64,000 nt of DNA from Burkholderia sp. SRS-W-2-2016 (GTDB taxonomy: Bacteria > Pseudomonadota > Gammaproteobacteria > Burkholderiales > Burkholderiaceae), in assembly GCF_001931485.1 (NCBI RefSeq), contig NZ_MSDV01000045.1, positions 25,042 through 89,041 of the forward strand, given 5' to 3'. Position numbers and translations under genes: made by a program. Below the pieces are notes generated by a model. It was not told where the DNA came from and did not search any database. It saw nothing but the letters and a program-made list of their open reading frames with translations. Shown one piece after another: positions 8,635-16,713 of this stretch. Positions within the stretch are counted from its first letter, which is position 1. The number at the start of each line of letters is the position of its first letter.

Positions 8635-10557
8635 TCAGTACGCGCCGCCCACGCGATGCTGCGCGACGAAATGATCGGGGCCCACCGCGATCAGCGGCGC
8701 GACCAGCGGCTCGTCGTGCAGCGCGCGGATCGGGCTCGGGATGTCGTCGGCGGCGAGCATCCGCTTCGCGTGACGGCGCGCGGCGTCGGCGACCGGCACC
8801 GCGCTCATCAGCTTCTTCGTGTACGGATGCTGCGGCGCCTCGAACACCGCGCGGCGCGGTCCGATCTCGACGATCTGGCCGAGGTACATCACCGCGACCC
8901 GATGGCTGATGCGCTCGACCACCGCCATGTCGTGCGAAATGAACAGATACGCGACGCCCAGTTCGCGCTGCAGATCGAGCATCAGGTTGACGATCTGCGC
9001 CTGCACGGACACGTCGAGCGCGGACACCGATTCGTCGGCGATCACGACCTTCGGATTCAGCGCGAGCGCGCGCGCGATTGCGATCCGCTGGCGCTGGCCG
9101 CCGGAGAATTCGTGCGGATAACGGCGCGCCGCCTCGGCCGGCAAGCCGACCTTTTCGAGCAGCCACGCAACCCGCGCCTGCGCTTCGGCGCCCTGCGCGA
9201 CGCCGTGCACGAGCAGCGGCTCCATGATCGAGAAGCCCACCGTCAGGCGCGGATTCAGCGACGCGAACGGGTCCTGGAAAATGAACTGGATATCGCGCCG
9301 CAATGCCTGCAACGCGGGGCCGGTCAGCGAGCCGATTTCCTTGCCGCCGAATTCGATCGACCCGCTCTGGCTTTCCACCAGACGCAGCAGCGAGCGGCCG
9401 GTCGTCGATTTACCGCAGCCGGATTCGCCGACCAGCGCGAGCGTTTCGCCGGGCCGCAGATCGAAGCTGACTTTTTCGACCGCATGCACGCGCCCGGTCA
9501 CGCGGCCGAACAGGCCGGTGCGGACCGGAAAGCGCGTGACCAGATCGCGCACGCGCAGAATCGGCGGGGTGTCGTCGTGCACCGGCGGCTGCGCTTCTTC
9601 GGCAACGCTCGCGGCCGGCTGCACCGCCGCGTCGGCGCCGTTCGCGCCCGCCTGCTCGACGCTCAGGATCGGGAAGCGCGCGGGCCGGTCGGTGCCCTGC
9701 ATCGAGCCGAGCCGAGGCACCGCCGCGAGCAGCGCCTTCGTGTACGGATGCGAGGGCGCGGCGAACAGCGTGTCGGACGGACCCTCCTCGACCTTGTCGC
9801 CGCGATACATCACCAGCACGCGATCGGCCACTTCGGCGACCACGCCCATGTCGTGCGTGATGAAGATCACGCCCATGTTCATCTCGTCCTGCAAGCCGCG
9901 GATCAGTTGCAGGATCTGCGCCTGGATCGTCACGTCGAGCGCGGTAGTCGGCTCGTCGGCGATCAGCAACGCGGGCTTGCACGACAGCGCCATCGCGATC
10001 ATCACGCGCTGGCGCATCCCGCCCGACAATTGATGCGGAAAGCGCGCGGCCACCCGGCGAGCCTCAGGAATCCGAACCAGTTCGAGCAGACGCAAAGTTT
10101 CGGCCGACGCGGCCTCGCGGCTCTTGCCCTGATGCAGCGCGATCGCCTCGCTGATCTGGTCGCCGACCGTAAACACCGGGTTCAGCGAGGTCATCGGCTC
10201 CTGGAAGATCATCGCGATGTCGGCGCCGCGAATCGAGCGCATCGTGCCGGACGATGCCTGCGCGAGATCGAGCACGCTGCCGTCGCGGCGCCGGAACGCG
10301 ATGCTGCCGCCGGCGAGCCGGCCGCCGCCATGCTCGATCAGGCGCATCAGCGCAAGCGACGTGACCGATTTGCCGGAGCCCGATTCGCCGACGATCGCCA
10401 GCGTTTCGCCGCGCTCGACCGTAAACGACAGATTGCGCACCGCGTTGAAAGTCGAGCCGCCACGGCGGAACGCGACCGTCAGATCGTCGACCGCGAGCAC
10501 GCGCTGCGGCGGCAAGGTTTCGATAAGCGGGCGGGCGGTGTGCGATGAAGTCGGCAC
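8635..10557 (-). CDS. gsiA: Peptide/glutathione ABC transporter double ATPase GsiA
   Basis: A 640-residue protein with two fused ABC ATPase domains that drive GsiCD. The first has Walker A GESGSGKS (about 57-64), Q-loop IFQEPMTSLNP, signature LSGGMRQRV and Walker B LLIADEP. The second has Walker A GESGCGKS (about 377-384), signature FSGGQRQRI and Walker B KVVIADES. A Pro/Ala-rich linker at about 300-332 joins them. I chose the GTG at 10557 because AAAGGA lies just upstream and the reading frame further up looks non-coding. E. coli GsiA (623 residues) is close in length. Last residues follow the second oligopeptide-type C-terminal region. Confidence 0.9.
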   Translation of the reverse strand: MPTSSHTARPLIETLPPQRVLAVDDLTVAFRRGGSTFNAVRNLSFTVERGETLAIVGESGSGKSVTSLALMRLIEHGGGRLAGGSIAFRRRDGSVLDLAQASSGTMRSIRGADIAMIFQEPMTSLNPVFTVGDQISEAIALHQGKSREAASAETLRLLELVRIPEARRVAARFPHQLSGGMRQRVMIAMALSCKPALLIADEPTTALDVTIQAQILQLIRGLQDEMNMGVIFITHDMGVVAEVADRVLVMYRGDKVEEGPSDTLFAAPSHPYTKALLAAVPRLGSMQGTDRPARFPILSVEQAGANGADAAVQPAASVAEEAQPPVHDDTPPILRVRDLVTRFPVRTGLFGRVTGRVHAVEKVSFDLRPGETLALVGESGCGKSTTGRSLLRLVESQSGSIEFGGKEIGSLTGPALQALRRDIQFIFQDPFASLNPRLTVGFSIMEPLLVHGVAQGAEAQARVAWLLEKVGLPAEAARRYPHEFSGGQRQRIAIARALALNPKVVIADESVSALDVSVQAQIVNLMLDLQRELGVAYLFISHDMAVVERISHRVAVMYLGQIVEIGPRRAVFEAPQHPYTKKLMSAVPVADAARRHAKRMLAADDIPSPIRALHDEPLVAPLIAVGPDHFVAQHRVGGAY

Positions 10558-10721
10558 GGTGATTCCTTTGAAGTCGAACGCGGCTAACGGGTTGGAGCGC
10601 GGTTCAGGCGCGGGAGTCGAGCGAGTGGCGCGGTGGGTTCGGTTCGCGCGGGCGCCGCTTCGGCGCGCTGCCGCGGCAGTGCGCCGAGGCAGTGCTCCAA
10701 CGCAGCGCCGCGCGCTGGCGG

Positions 10722-11711
10722 CTAGCGGTAAATCGCCGTCACCGGCGCGGCGCCGAGCCGCGCGAAACCGCGGTACATCCCTTCGGTGTTGAACGGCAGC
10801 GTGACGTTGCCGCGCGCGTCGACGGCGATCAGACCACCGCGTCCGTCGATCTTCGGCAAGCGGTTCATCACCACGTCGTGCGCGGCTTCTTCGAGCGACA
10901 CCGCGCGGTAGGCCATCTGCGCGGCGACGTCGTAGGCAGCGACCATCCGCATGAACATTTCGCCCGAGCCGGTGGTCGACACCGCGCAGGTCGCGTCGTC
11001 CGCATAGCAGCCCGCGCCGATCAGCGGCGTGTCGCCGACCCGGCCGACCTGCTTGTTGGTGACGCCGCCGGTCGAGGTCGCCGCGGCGAGGTGGCCGTGC
11101 ACGTCGAGCGCGACCGCGCCGACGGTGCCGAACTTGCGATTCGGATCGATCGGCTCGTGCGGCGTGGGTTCGGCTTGCGTCGACGCCGCGGCCGCGAGCG
11201 TCGCGCCGTCGTGGTCGAGCATCGGCCGCTGCTGCTCCTGCGCGAGTTGCCATTGGCGATAGCGCGCATCGGTATCGAAGTAGCTGTTGTCGACGAACTC
11301 GAGGCCCTGCGCGGCTGCGAACGCTTCCGCGCCTTCGCCGGTGAACAGCACGTGTTCGCTGCGTTCGAGCACGCGGCGCGCGGCGAGCACCGGATTGCGC
11401 ACGCGCTTCACGCAGCAGATCGCGCCGGCTTCGAGCGTGCGGCCATCCATGATCGCGGCGTCGAGTTCGTGGGTGCCGGCCGACGTGTAGACCGCGCCGT
11501 GACCCGCGTTGAACAACGGACAGTCTTCGAGCAGACGCACCGCTTCGCTGACCGCGTCGAGCGCGCTGCCGCCGTCGGCGAGCACGCGCTGGCCGGCGCT
11601 CAGCACCGCGTTGAGCGCTGCGTGATAGTCGGCTTCGGCGCTGGCCGACAACGACGCGCGCAGGATCGTCCCTGCTCCGCCATGAATGGCAATGACTGCG
11701 TTGGAATTCAT
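10722..11711 (-). CDS. iaaA: Isoaspartyl peptidase/L-asparaginase IaaA
   Basis: A 329-residue Ntn-hydrolase precursor that removes beta-aspartyl residues from dipeptides and hydrolyses asparagine. It is expected to cut itself before Thr196 in the block GTVGAVALD, which becomes the catalytic N-terminus of the beta subunit. The blocks AIHGGAGTI, FNAGHGAVYTSAGTHELDAAIMDG, STGG, GRVGDTPLIGAG, TGSGEMF and PFNTEGMYRG match E. coli IaaA closely. The ATG at 11711 overlaps the regulator stop as ATGA. In E. coli iaaA also precedes gsiABCD, so the linkage is ancient. Here the gap to gsiA is about 160 bases. Confidence 0.93.
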   Translation of the reverse strand: MNSNAVIAIHGGAGTILRASLSASAEADYHAALNAVLSAGQRVLADGGSALDAVSEAVRLLEDCPLFNAGHGAVYTSAGTHELDAAIMDGRTLEAGAICCVKRVRNPVLAARRVLERSEHVLFTGEGAEAFAAAQGLEFVDNSYFDTDARYRQWQLAQEQQRPMLDHDGATLAAAASTQAEPTPHEPIDPNRKFGTVGAVALDVHGHLAAATSTGGVTNKQVGRVGDTPLIGAGCYADDATCAVSTTGSGEMFMRMVAAYDVAAQMAYRAVSLEEAAHDVVMNRLPKIDGRGGLIAVDARGNVTLPFNTEGMYRGFARLGAAPVTAIYR

Positions 11712-12760
11712 TTTTTCGAGTGTGGAGTGCGAGTTGTTCGGGTGCCGCGGGGGGCGTCGGCGCGCCTGGCGGCGCCGGCTTTTGCGTTGGTTTTTGTACC
11801 GGGCTTTGCGTTGGGTGTTGCGTCGGCTTTCGAGCCGGCTTTCGTGCTGGCTTTCGCGCCGGCCGCGCCGGTCTGCGAATCGAACAGCCACGGCAGCACG
11901 AACTCGCTGAGCTCGGCGGCCGCTTTCACCGAGCGTTGCGCGCGATACGCAACCGCGTCGCACAGCGCCTCGATCACCGCGAGCACCGCGGAGTCGGCAT
12001 TCGACGCGAGGCGCCGGTCGGTGCGGATATACAGCGCAAGGTCGGCGAACTGCGCGAGCGGCGAAGCCGGCGAGTCGGTCAGCGCGAGCACGCGCGCGCC
12101 GCGTTCGGATGCGCGCCGCGCGAGTTCGATCGTGTCCTCGACGTAACGCGGGAACGCGATGCCGATCACGAGGTCGCCCTCGTTCGAGCCCACCAGCTGC
12201 CGCGCAGCATGCGACGGGCCGCCGATCAGCGCGAGCGAGCGGACGTTGTCGTGATACGGCAGCAGCCCGTGCTCCATCAGGCTCGCGAGAAACGCGCTCG
12301 CGCCGAAGCCGAGCACGAACACGCGCCGCGCGGCGATGATCGCTTCGACCGCGGCGTCGGCGGCGGCGCGATCGATCGACGTGCGGGTCGCGTGCAGATT
12401 GTTGGCGGCCTGCTCCAGCGACGCGTCGATCAGATCGTCGCCGGCCGCGAGCGATTCCTGCGCGCTGCGCAGCCGCTCGACCGGCGCGAGCGTCGCTTCG
12501 AAGCCGCGCACCAGCGCGTCGCGAAACTGCGGATAGCCGTCGAAGCCGAGCGCGCGCGCAAAACGGTTCGCGCTCGCAACCGAAGCGCCGACCACGCTCG
12601 CCAGTTCGTCGATCCGCATCGTCGCCGCGCGGAACAGGTTGGCCAGCACGTACTCGCCCATGCGCCGGTGAATCGGCGTCAGCGTCGGCATCGCGGCGCC
12701 GATGCGCGCGGCAATCGCCTGCTCGGCGGAGTTCGGAACAGCGGACGGATGGTGGGCCAT
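11708..12760 (-). CDS. MurR/RpiR-family transcriptional regulator with basic low-complexity tail
   Basis: A 350-residue DNA-binding regulator. Residues 1-85 form the RpiR-type helix-turn-helix (MGEYVLANLFRAATMRIDELASVVGASVASANRFARALGF). A SIS phosphosugar-binding domain follows at about 125-265 (RRVFVLGFGASAFLA, GDLVIGIAFPRYVEDTIELARRA). The last 55 residues are unusual: a Lys/Ala/Thr/Arg-rich tail from about residue 296. It is the first gene of the leftward peptide operon and its stop overlaps iaaA. An inverted repeat at 12915-12934 is the likely operator. The ligand is unknown; SIS-domain regulators usually sense sugar phosphates or amino-sugar phosphates. Confidence 0.85.
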   Translation of the reverse strand: MAHHPSAVPNSAEQAIAARIGAAMPTLTPIHRRMGEYVLANLFRAATMRIDELASVVGASVASANRFARALGFDGYPQFRDALVRGFEATLAPVERLRSAQESLAAGDDLIDASLEQAANNLHATRTSIDRAAADAAVEAIIAARRVFVLGFGASAFLASLMEHGLLPYHDNVRSLALIGGPSHAARQLVGSNEGDLVIGIAFPRYVEDTIELARRASERGARVLALTDSPASPLAQFADLALYIRTDRRLASNADSAVLAVIEALCDAVAYRAQRSVKAAAELSEFVLPWLFDSQTGAAGAKASTKAGSKADATPNAKPGTKTNAKAGAARRADAPRGTRTTRTPHSKK

Positions 12761-12871
12761 ACGGGCGGCGTCGGGCTGATGGAGTTATCTGGAATTAATG
12801 AAAGTATATTTACATAAATTTGCACAAGACAAAAATCTATTTTCATCTTCCAGGGGTTTTCACTGAGCCAC

Positions 12872-12888
12872 CCCTTTAAACAAGGGGT
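12872..12888 (+). terminator. Short hairpin in the regulator promoter region
   Basis: A 6-base-pair stem, CCCCTT with AAGGGG, is followed by TTTT on the plus strand. No plus-strand gene ends here, and on the minus strand it lacks a T-run, so a regulatory role near the operator is as likely as termination. Confidence 0.25.
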
Positions 12889-12914
12889 TTTGGCGCTCAG
12901 CGATGCTGCGCTGC

Positions 12915-12934
12915 GATGAAAATTCATTTTCATC
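12915..12934. promoter_or_regulatory. Candidate operator, perfect 9-2-9 inverted repeat
   Basis: GATGAAAAT-TC-ATTTTCATC is a perfect inverted repeat in an A+T-rich 200-base gap ahead of the RpiR-type regulator gene. A related half-site, ATTTTCATC, lies at about 12839-12847. RpiR-family proteins bind such dyads as dimers or tetramers, so autoregulation of the whole peptide operon is inferred. Confidence 0.5.
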
Positions 12935-12962
12935 GGGTCAGCTCACCCCTCCTCGCGTTTGG

Positions 12963-14243
12963 TTAGCACACCACCCCTCTCTCCTCCGCGCATTGCTCCG
13001 GAATCCCAACCAATCGCGCCGCCGGCGACATGAAAATGATCAGCGCCTGCACCAGAAACGCGATCGCCGCCGCGACCAGACACACGTCGACGCTCCAGCG
13101 CGCGCTGAGCGCCGCGCCGAGCAACGCGCCCACCGGTCGCGCGCCATAAGTAGCGGTGCTGATCAACGCGGATACCCGGCCGATCATCCGCTCCGGCGTG
13201 ATCGCCTGACGCAGCGTGGTCGAGCCGACGACCCACAGGATCGGCCCGGCGCCGAGCAGAAAGAAGCTCGCGAGCGCGAGCCAGAACGACGGCGCGACCA
13301 GCGTCGCGACCATCACGAGCGAGGCCAGCAAACCGAACGACGGCCCGATCACCAGCAGCCGGCCGAACGTCACTGCCCGCGCGATCGCGGGCGCGGCGAG
13401 CGCGCCGCACACCATGCCGACGCCGTACGCGCCAAGCGTCACGCCGACCGCCGACGCGGACAGCCCCAACCGATGCACCGCGTACGGCACGTACACCGCT
13501 TGCAGGATAAAGAAGCCGAGGTTGAAGAACACCGCGGTCGCGAGCATCGGCAGCAGCAATGGATCGTGCAGCACGAAGCGGGTGCCGTCGCGTAACTCCA
13601 GCATGAAGTGCCGGCGCGGCGCGACCGCGCGCGGCGGCTCGCGCAGTCCCGCGAGCAGCACGACCGCGAGCGCCGACAATGCCGCCGCGCCCCCATACGC
13701 CCAGCCTGCGCCGATCCAGCCGACCAGCAGGCCGCCGAGCGCCGGCCCCGCTGAATACGCGACGCTACGCGCGAGTTCGAGCCGGCCGTTCGCGCGCGCA
13801 TACGCTTCGCGCGGCACCAGCGACGGCACCAGCGCGGGCGCGGCGACGTTGTAAGCCACCGTGCCGGTCGCGGCGACGAAACCGAGCGCGGCGAGCAGCG
13901 GCAGATTCAACCCATGCGTGAGCACCAGCAACAGCACGCCGAGCATCGCGCAAACGCGCACGCTTTCGGCGAGCGTCATCAGCACGCGGCGCGAACGGCG
14001 ATCGGCCCACACGCCGAGCGGCATCGACAGCAACAGGAACGGCAGCGTCTGCGCGGTTTGCAGCAGGCCGGTGTCGCGCGCATTCGCGCCGAGCGCGAAC
14101 ACCGCGACGAGCGGCGCGGCGGCCAGACTGATCTGCTCGGCCGATTGCGCGCACAGATTCGACCACGCGAGGCGGTGAAACGCGCCGGATAAACGCGGCG
14201 CAACGGACGAAGAGGAGGAAGCGGATGAAGAAGCGGCACGCAT
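12963..14243 (-). CDS. MFS transporter, EntS-like (DHA3) exporter
   Basis: A 426-residue inner-membrane protein with twelve predicted hydrophobic segments and the MFS loop GVWADRRSRRVLM between helices 2 and 3. The overall look, including ALVPSLVPREAYARANGRLELARS and YAGPALGGLLVG-like stretches, matches the EntS/MFS_3 group, which exports siderophores or drugs. I chose the ATG at 14243 because GGAG lies seven bases upstream; a GTG 48 bases further out has no good ribosome site. N-terminal Ser-rich patch. It is divergent from rsuA with 94 bases between them. Substrate unknown. Confidence 0.82.
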   Translation of the reverse strand: MRAASSSASSSSSVAPRLSGAFHRLAWSNLCAQSAEQISLAAAPLVAVFALGANARDTGLLQTAQTLPFLLLSMPLGVWADRRSRRVLMTLAESVRVCAMLGVLLLVLTHGLNLPLLAALGFVAATGTVAYNVAAPALVPSLVPREAYARANGRLELARSVAYSAGPALGGLLVGWIGAGWAYGGAAALSALAVVLLAGLREPPRAVAPRRHFMLELRDGTRFVLHDPLLLPMLATAVFFNLGFFILQAVYVPYAVHRLGLSASAVGVTLGAYGVGMVCGALAAPAIARAVTFGRLLVIGPSFGLLASLVMVATLVAPSFWLALASFFLLGAGPILWVVGSTTLRQAITPERMIGRVSALISTATYGARPVGALLGAALSARWSVDVCLVAAAIAFLVQALIIFMSPAARLVGIPEQCAEERGVVC

Positions 14244-14337
14244 CGATGGACTCCGGAGATTCGACTTGAAGGCCTCATCGTCCGCGCTCACGCGATGCGC
14301 AGCGCCCCGCTTCTTGCGGTGTTATTCTTCGCTCGCC

Positions 14338-15048
14338 ATGAATCTAGAAAGCATTCTCTTTACCCAGGGTTTCGGTTCGCGCCGCCAATGCCGCGCGCTG
14401 ATCGGCGACGCGCGCGTGAGCATCGACGGCGCCGTCTGCACCGATGCCGACACCGATTTCGCGGTCGCTAGCGGGACCTTGCGCTTTAGCGTCGACGGCG
14501 TCGAATGGCCGTATCGCGAGCACGCGTATCTGCTGCTGAACAAGCCGGCCGGCTACGAATGCTCGCGCGATCCGCAGCATCATCTGAGCGTGTTCAGCCT
14601 GTTGCCGCCGCAGTTCGCCGAGCGCGGCGTGCAGTGCGTCGGCCGGCTCGACCAGGACACCACGGGCCTGCTGCTGCTCTCCGACGACGGCAAGTTCGTC
14701 CATCAGTTCACGTCGCCCAAACGCAAGGTGCCGAAGCTGTACGTCGCGACCACCCGTCATCCGCTCGACGATGCGCAATTGAGCGCGCTGCGCGACGGCG
14801 TGCTGCTGCACGGCGAAAGCAAACCGAGCGCCGCGCTCGACGCGCAGGCGCGCGACACCCACACGCTCGCGCTCACCGTGCTCGAAGGCAAATATCACCA
14901 GGTCAAGCGGATGATCGCGGCGGCCGGCAACCGCTGCGAGGCGCTGCATCGCGAGCGCGTCGGCGGCCTCGCGCTGCCCGCGACGCTCGCACCGGGCGCA
15001 TGGCAATGGCTCGATGAAAACGAGCTCGACGCGCTACGGGGCGGGTAA
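14338..15048 (+). CDS. rsuA: 16S rRNA pseudouridine(516) synthase RsuA
   Basis: A 236-residue RNA-modifying enzyme. Residues 1-45 form an S4 RNA-binding domain (MNLESILFTQGFGSRRQCRALI). The catalytic domain has the nucleophile Asp105 in GRLDQDTTGLLLL, preceded by LLLNKPAGYECS and followed by KVPKLYVATT and the GKYHQVKRMIAAAGNRCEALHRERVGG block typical of RsuA-type synthases. The length matches E. coli RsuA (231). The start at 14338 removes a non-homologous upstream extension. Confidence 0.9.
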   Translation: MNLESILFTQGFGSRRQCRALIGDARVSIDGAVCTDADTDFAVASGTLRFSVDGVEWPYREHAYLLLNKPAGYECSRDPQHHLSVFSLLPPQFAERGVQCVGRLDQDTTGLLLLSDDGKFVHQFTSPKRKVPKLYVATTRHPLDDAQLSALRDGVLLHGESKPSAALDAQARDTHTLALTVLEGKYHQVKRMIAAAGNRCEALHRERVGGLALPATLAPGAWQWLDENELDALRGG

Positions 15049-15205
15049 ACCGGTAGTTCACGCATAAGCCCTTGATGCGCCGAATAAAGCGCGCGCGCAT
15101 TGCGGTGCACCGCACGTAAGGCGCTGCGCCGCAGCATGCCGTTGCTTACAGGTCGCCCTATACTCGTTGAAACAAACGACTACAAAGGTTTCAAGGAGGG
15201 GCGCC

Positions 15206-15394
15206 ATGGATATCGACGGCACGATTGCGATCTCGCAGGCGATGATTGCGTTTATCGGTTTTGCACTGCTGCTGATCGGCGGCTCGCTGGTCATCATGCG
15301 GCTGCGGCACAAGTACCATCCGAACCTGATCGGCGCGATGATCGGCGGCATGCTGTGTTTCCTGTTGCTGGAAATGCTGCCGACGCTGACCTGA
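15206..15394 (+). CDS. Small two-helix membrane protein
   Basis: A 62-residue protein, not recognised. Two hydrophobic segments (about 8-28 and 40-58) are joined by a basic loop, MRLRHKYHPN. The ATG at 15206 follows a near-perfect ribosome site, AAGGAGGGG, eight bases upstream, which strongly supports translation. It may be a conserved hypothetical inner-membrane protein. It follows rsuA by 157 bases and has no clear partner. Confidence 0.7.
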   Translation: MDIDGTIAISQAMIAFIGFALLLIGGSLVIMRLRHKYHPNLIGAMIGGMLCFLLLEMLPTLT

Positions 15395-15461
15395 AGCGCT
15401 TGAATCGCGCGGCCGCTCTGGCCACGCGGTTTGATGATGCGGTGCGGGGAAACGGCTTTTT

Positions 15462-15481
15462 GCGGAGCAGCGATGCTCCGC
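15462..15481. repeat. Perfect hairpin without T-run
   Basis: An 8-base-pair stem GCGGAGCA/TGCTCCGC with a GCGA loop lies between the small membrane protein and the convergent SDR gene. No T-run follows on either strand. Confidence 0.35.
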
Positions 15482-15578
15482 GAGGACCGCTTGTTGTTTT
15501 CGCGCAATGCGGCGATTTTCGCGACTTATGCCGCCGCGAGTTGCCGCCCGCCGTCCGCGCGTTCCTAGCGTAAAGACA

Positions 15579-16619
15579 CTAGCTTCCCGCCTTCACCGCT
15601 TCCCGCAAGAAATCCCCGACGCTCGGATAGCGCAGCGTTACCCGCAACTCTTCCTTCAGACGCCGGTTCACCAGCCGCCGCGATTCGCGCATGAACGACA
15701 GCAGCATCGGCTCGATCTGCGTTTGCGCCTGCGCGCGCGTGATGCGCGGCGCGCGCGGCAGACCGAACGCATCGGCGACCGCGTCGAAGTACTCGCCCAT
15801 CTTCAGCGACGAATCGTCGGACGCGTGAATCGCGCGCGCGGGCCGGCCGTGGGTCGCGAGCCGCACGAGGATCGCGGCGAGGTCGTCGGCGTGGATGTGG
15901 TTGGTGTAGACGTCGTCGGCATCGACCAGCGCCGGCGTGCCTTTTTCGAGCCGCGCGAGCGGCAGCCGGGTGCCCGCGTAGATGCCCGGAATCCGCGCGA
16001 TGCTGGCCAGCACGCTGCCGCGCGCGCTCGCCTCGCGCAGTTGCCGCTCGGCCGACACGCGCCGTTTCGCGCGCGCATTGGCGGGCCGCGGCGCGCGCGT
16101 TTCGTCGATCCACGCGCCGCCGCAGTCGCCGTAGACGCCCGTCGTACTCGCGTAAACGATGCGCGGCGGTGCCGCCGGCGCGGCGGTCCGGCGTACCCTG
16201 TCGGGTACAATACCGGCTGTTTTAGCGTCCACCCATGAAGCACGCGCGCGCCGCAAACGCGCGGTCGGCACGACCGGCGAACGCGCGGCGGAAGCGCTCC
16301 GGCGGCCCGCTCCAGCGGCGGAGCCGAGCGTCGCCAGCAACGCGCGGGTACGCCGGTCGGTGTCGCCGGATTTCTGCGGCGGCGCCAGATGCAGCACCGT
16401 CGGCGCGAGTCCCGCGAGCCGTTTGAGACTGCCGCGCACATCGAGATCGCCGACCAGCGGCGTCACACCGGCGGCACGCAACTCGGCGCAACGCGCGGGG
16501 TGGCTGGTTAGTGCGAAGACATGCGCGTGCGGCCGCAATAGCGGCACACAACGCATACCGACGTCGCCGCAGCCGATAATCAGCACGCGCGGCCGGCGAA
16601 AGTTTCGAGTCGCATTCAT
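15579..16619 (-). CDS. NAD(P)-binding SDR-type epimerase/reductase, YeeZ-like
   Basis: A 346-residue atypical short-chain dehydrogenase. The N-terminus has the nucleotide-binding glycine motif RVLIIGCGDVG. Downstream are RIVYASTTGVYGDCGG with the Ser/Tyr region, RIPGIYAGTRLPLARL, and the NHIHADDLAAIL block common to SDR family epimerases such as YeeZ. Between APPQ and RIVYAS there is an extra Ala/Arg/Ser-rich stretch of about 55 residues that looks like an insertion. I chose the ATG at 16619, just ahead of the Rossmann strand. It is divergent from the ferredoxin-reductase gene. Substrate unknown. Confidence 0.75.
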   Translation of the reverse strand: MNATRNFRRPRVLIIGCGDVGMRCVPLLRPHAHVFALTSHPARCAELRAAGVTPLVGDLDVRGSLKRLAGLAPTVLHLAPPQKSGDTDRRTRALLATLGSAAGAGRRSASAARSPVVPTARLRRARASWVDAKTAGIVPDRVRRTAAPAAPPRIVYASTTGVYGDCGGAWIDETRAPRPANARAKRRVSAERQLREASARGSVLASIARIPGIYAGTRLPLARLEKGTPALVDADDVYTNHIHADDLAAILVRLATHGRPARAIHASDDSSLKMGEYFDAVADAFGLPRAPRITRAQAQTQIEPMLLSFMRESRRLVNRRLKEELRVTLRYPSVGDFLREAVKAGS

Positions 16620-16713
16620 GGTGGGCGCATTGTAGCGGTCACACGCAACAGGTACCGCGCGGTTAATCCGGCGGATCCGATAACGATTCCGTTTTTTCGA
16701 TTTCGAACACTCT

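Noticed and set aside
8635..11253. Longer version of gsiA extending upstream to about 11253
   Set aside because: The extension overlaps iaaA in another frame and has no homology; the GTG at 10557 with AAAGGA upstream is the better start.
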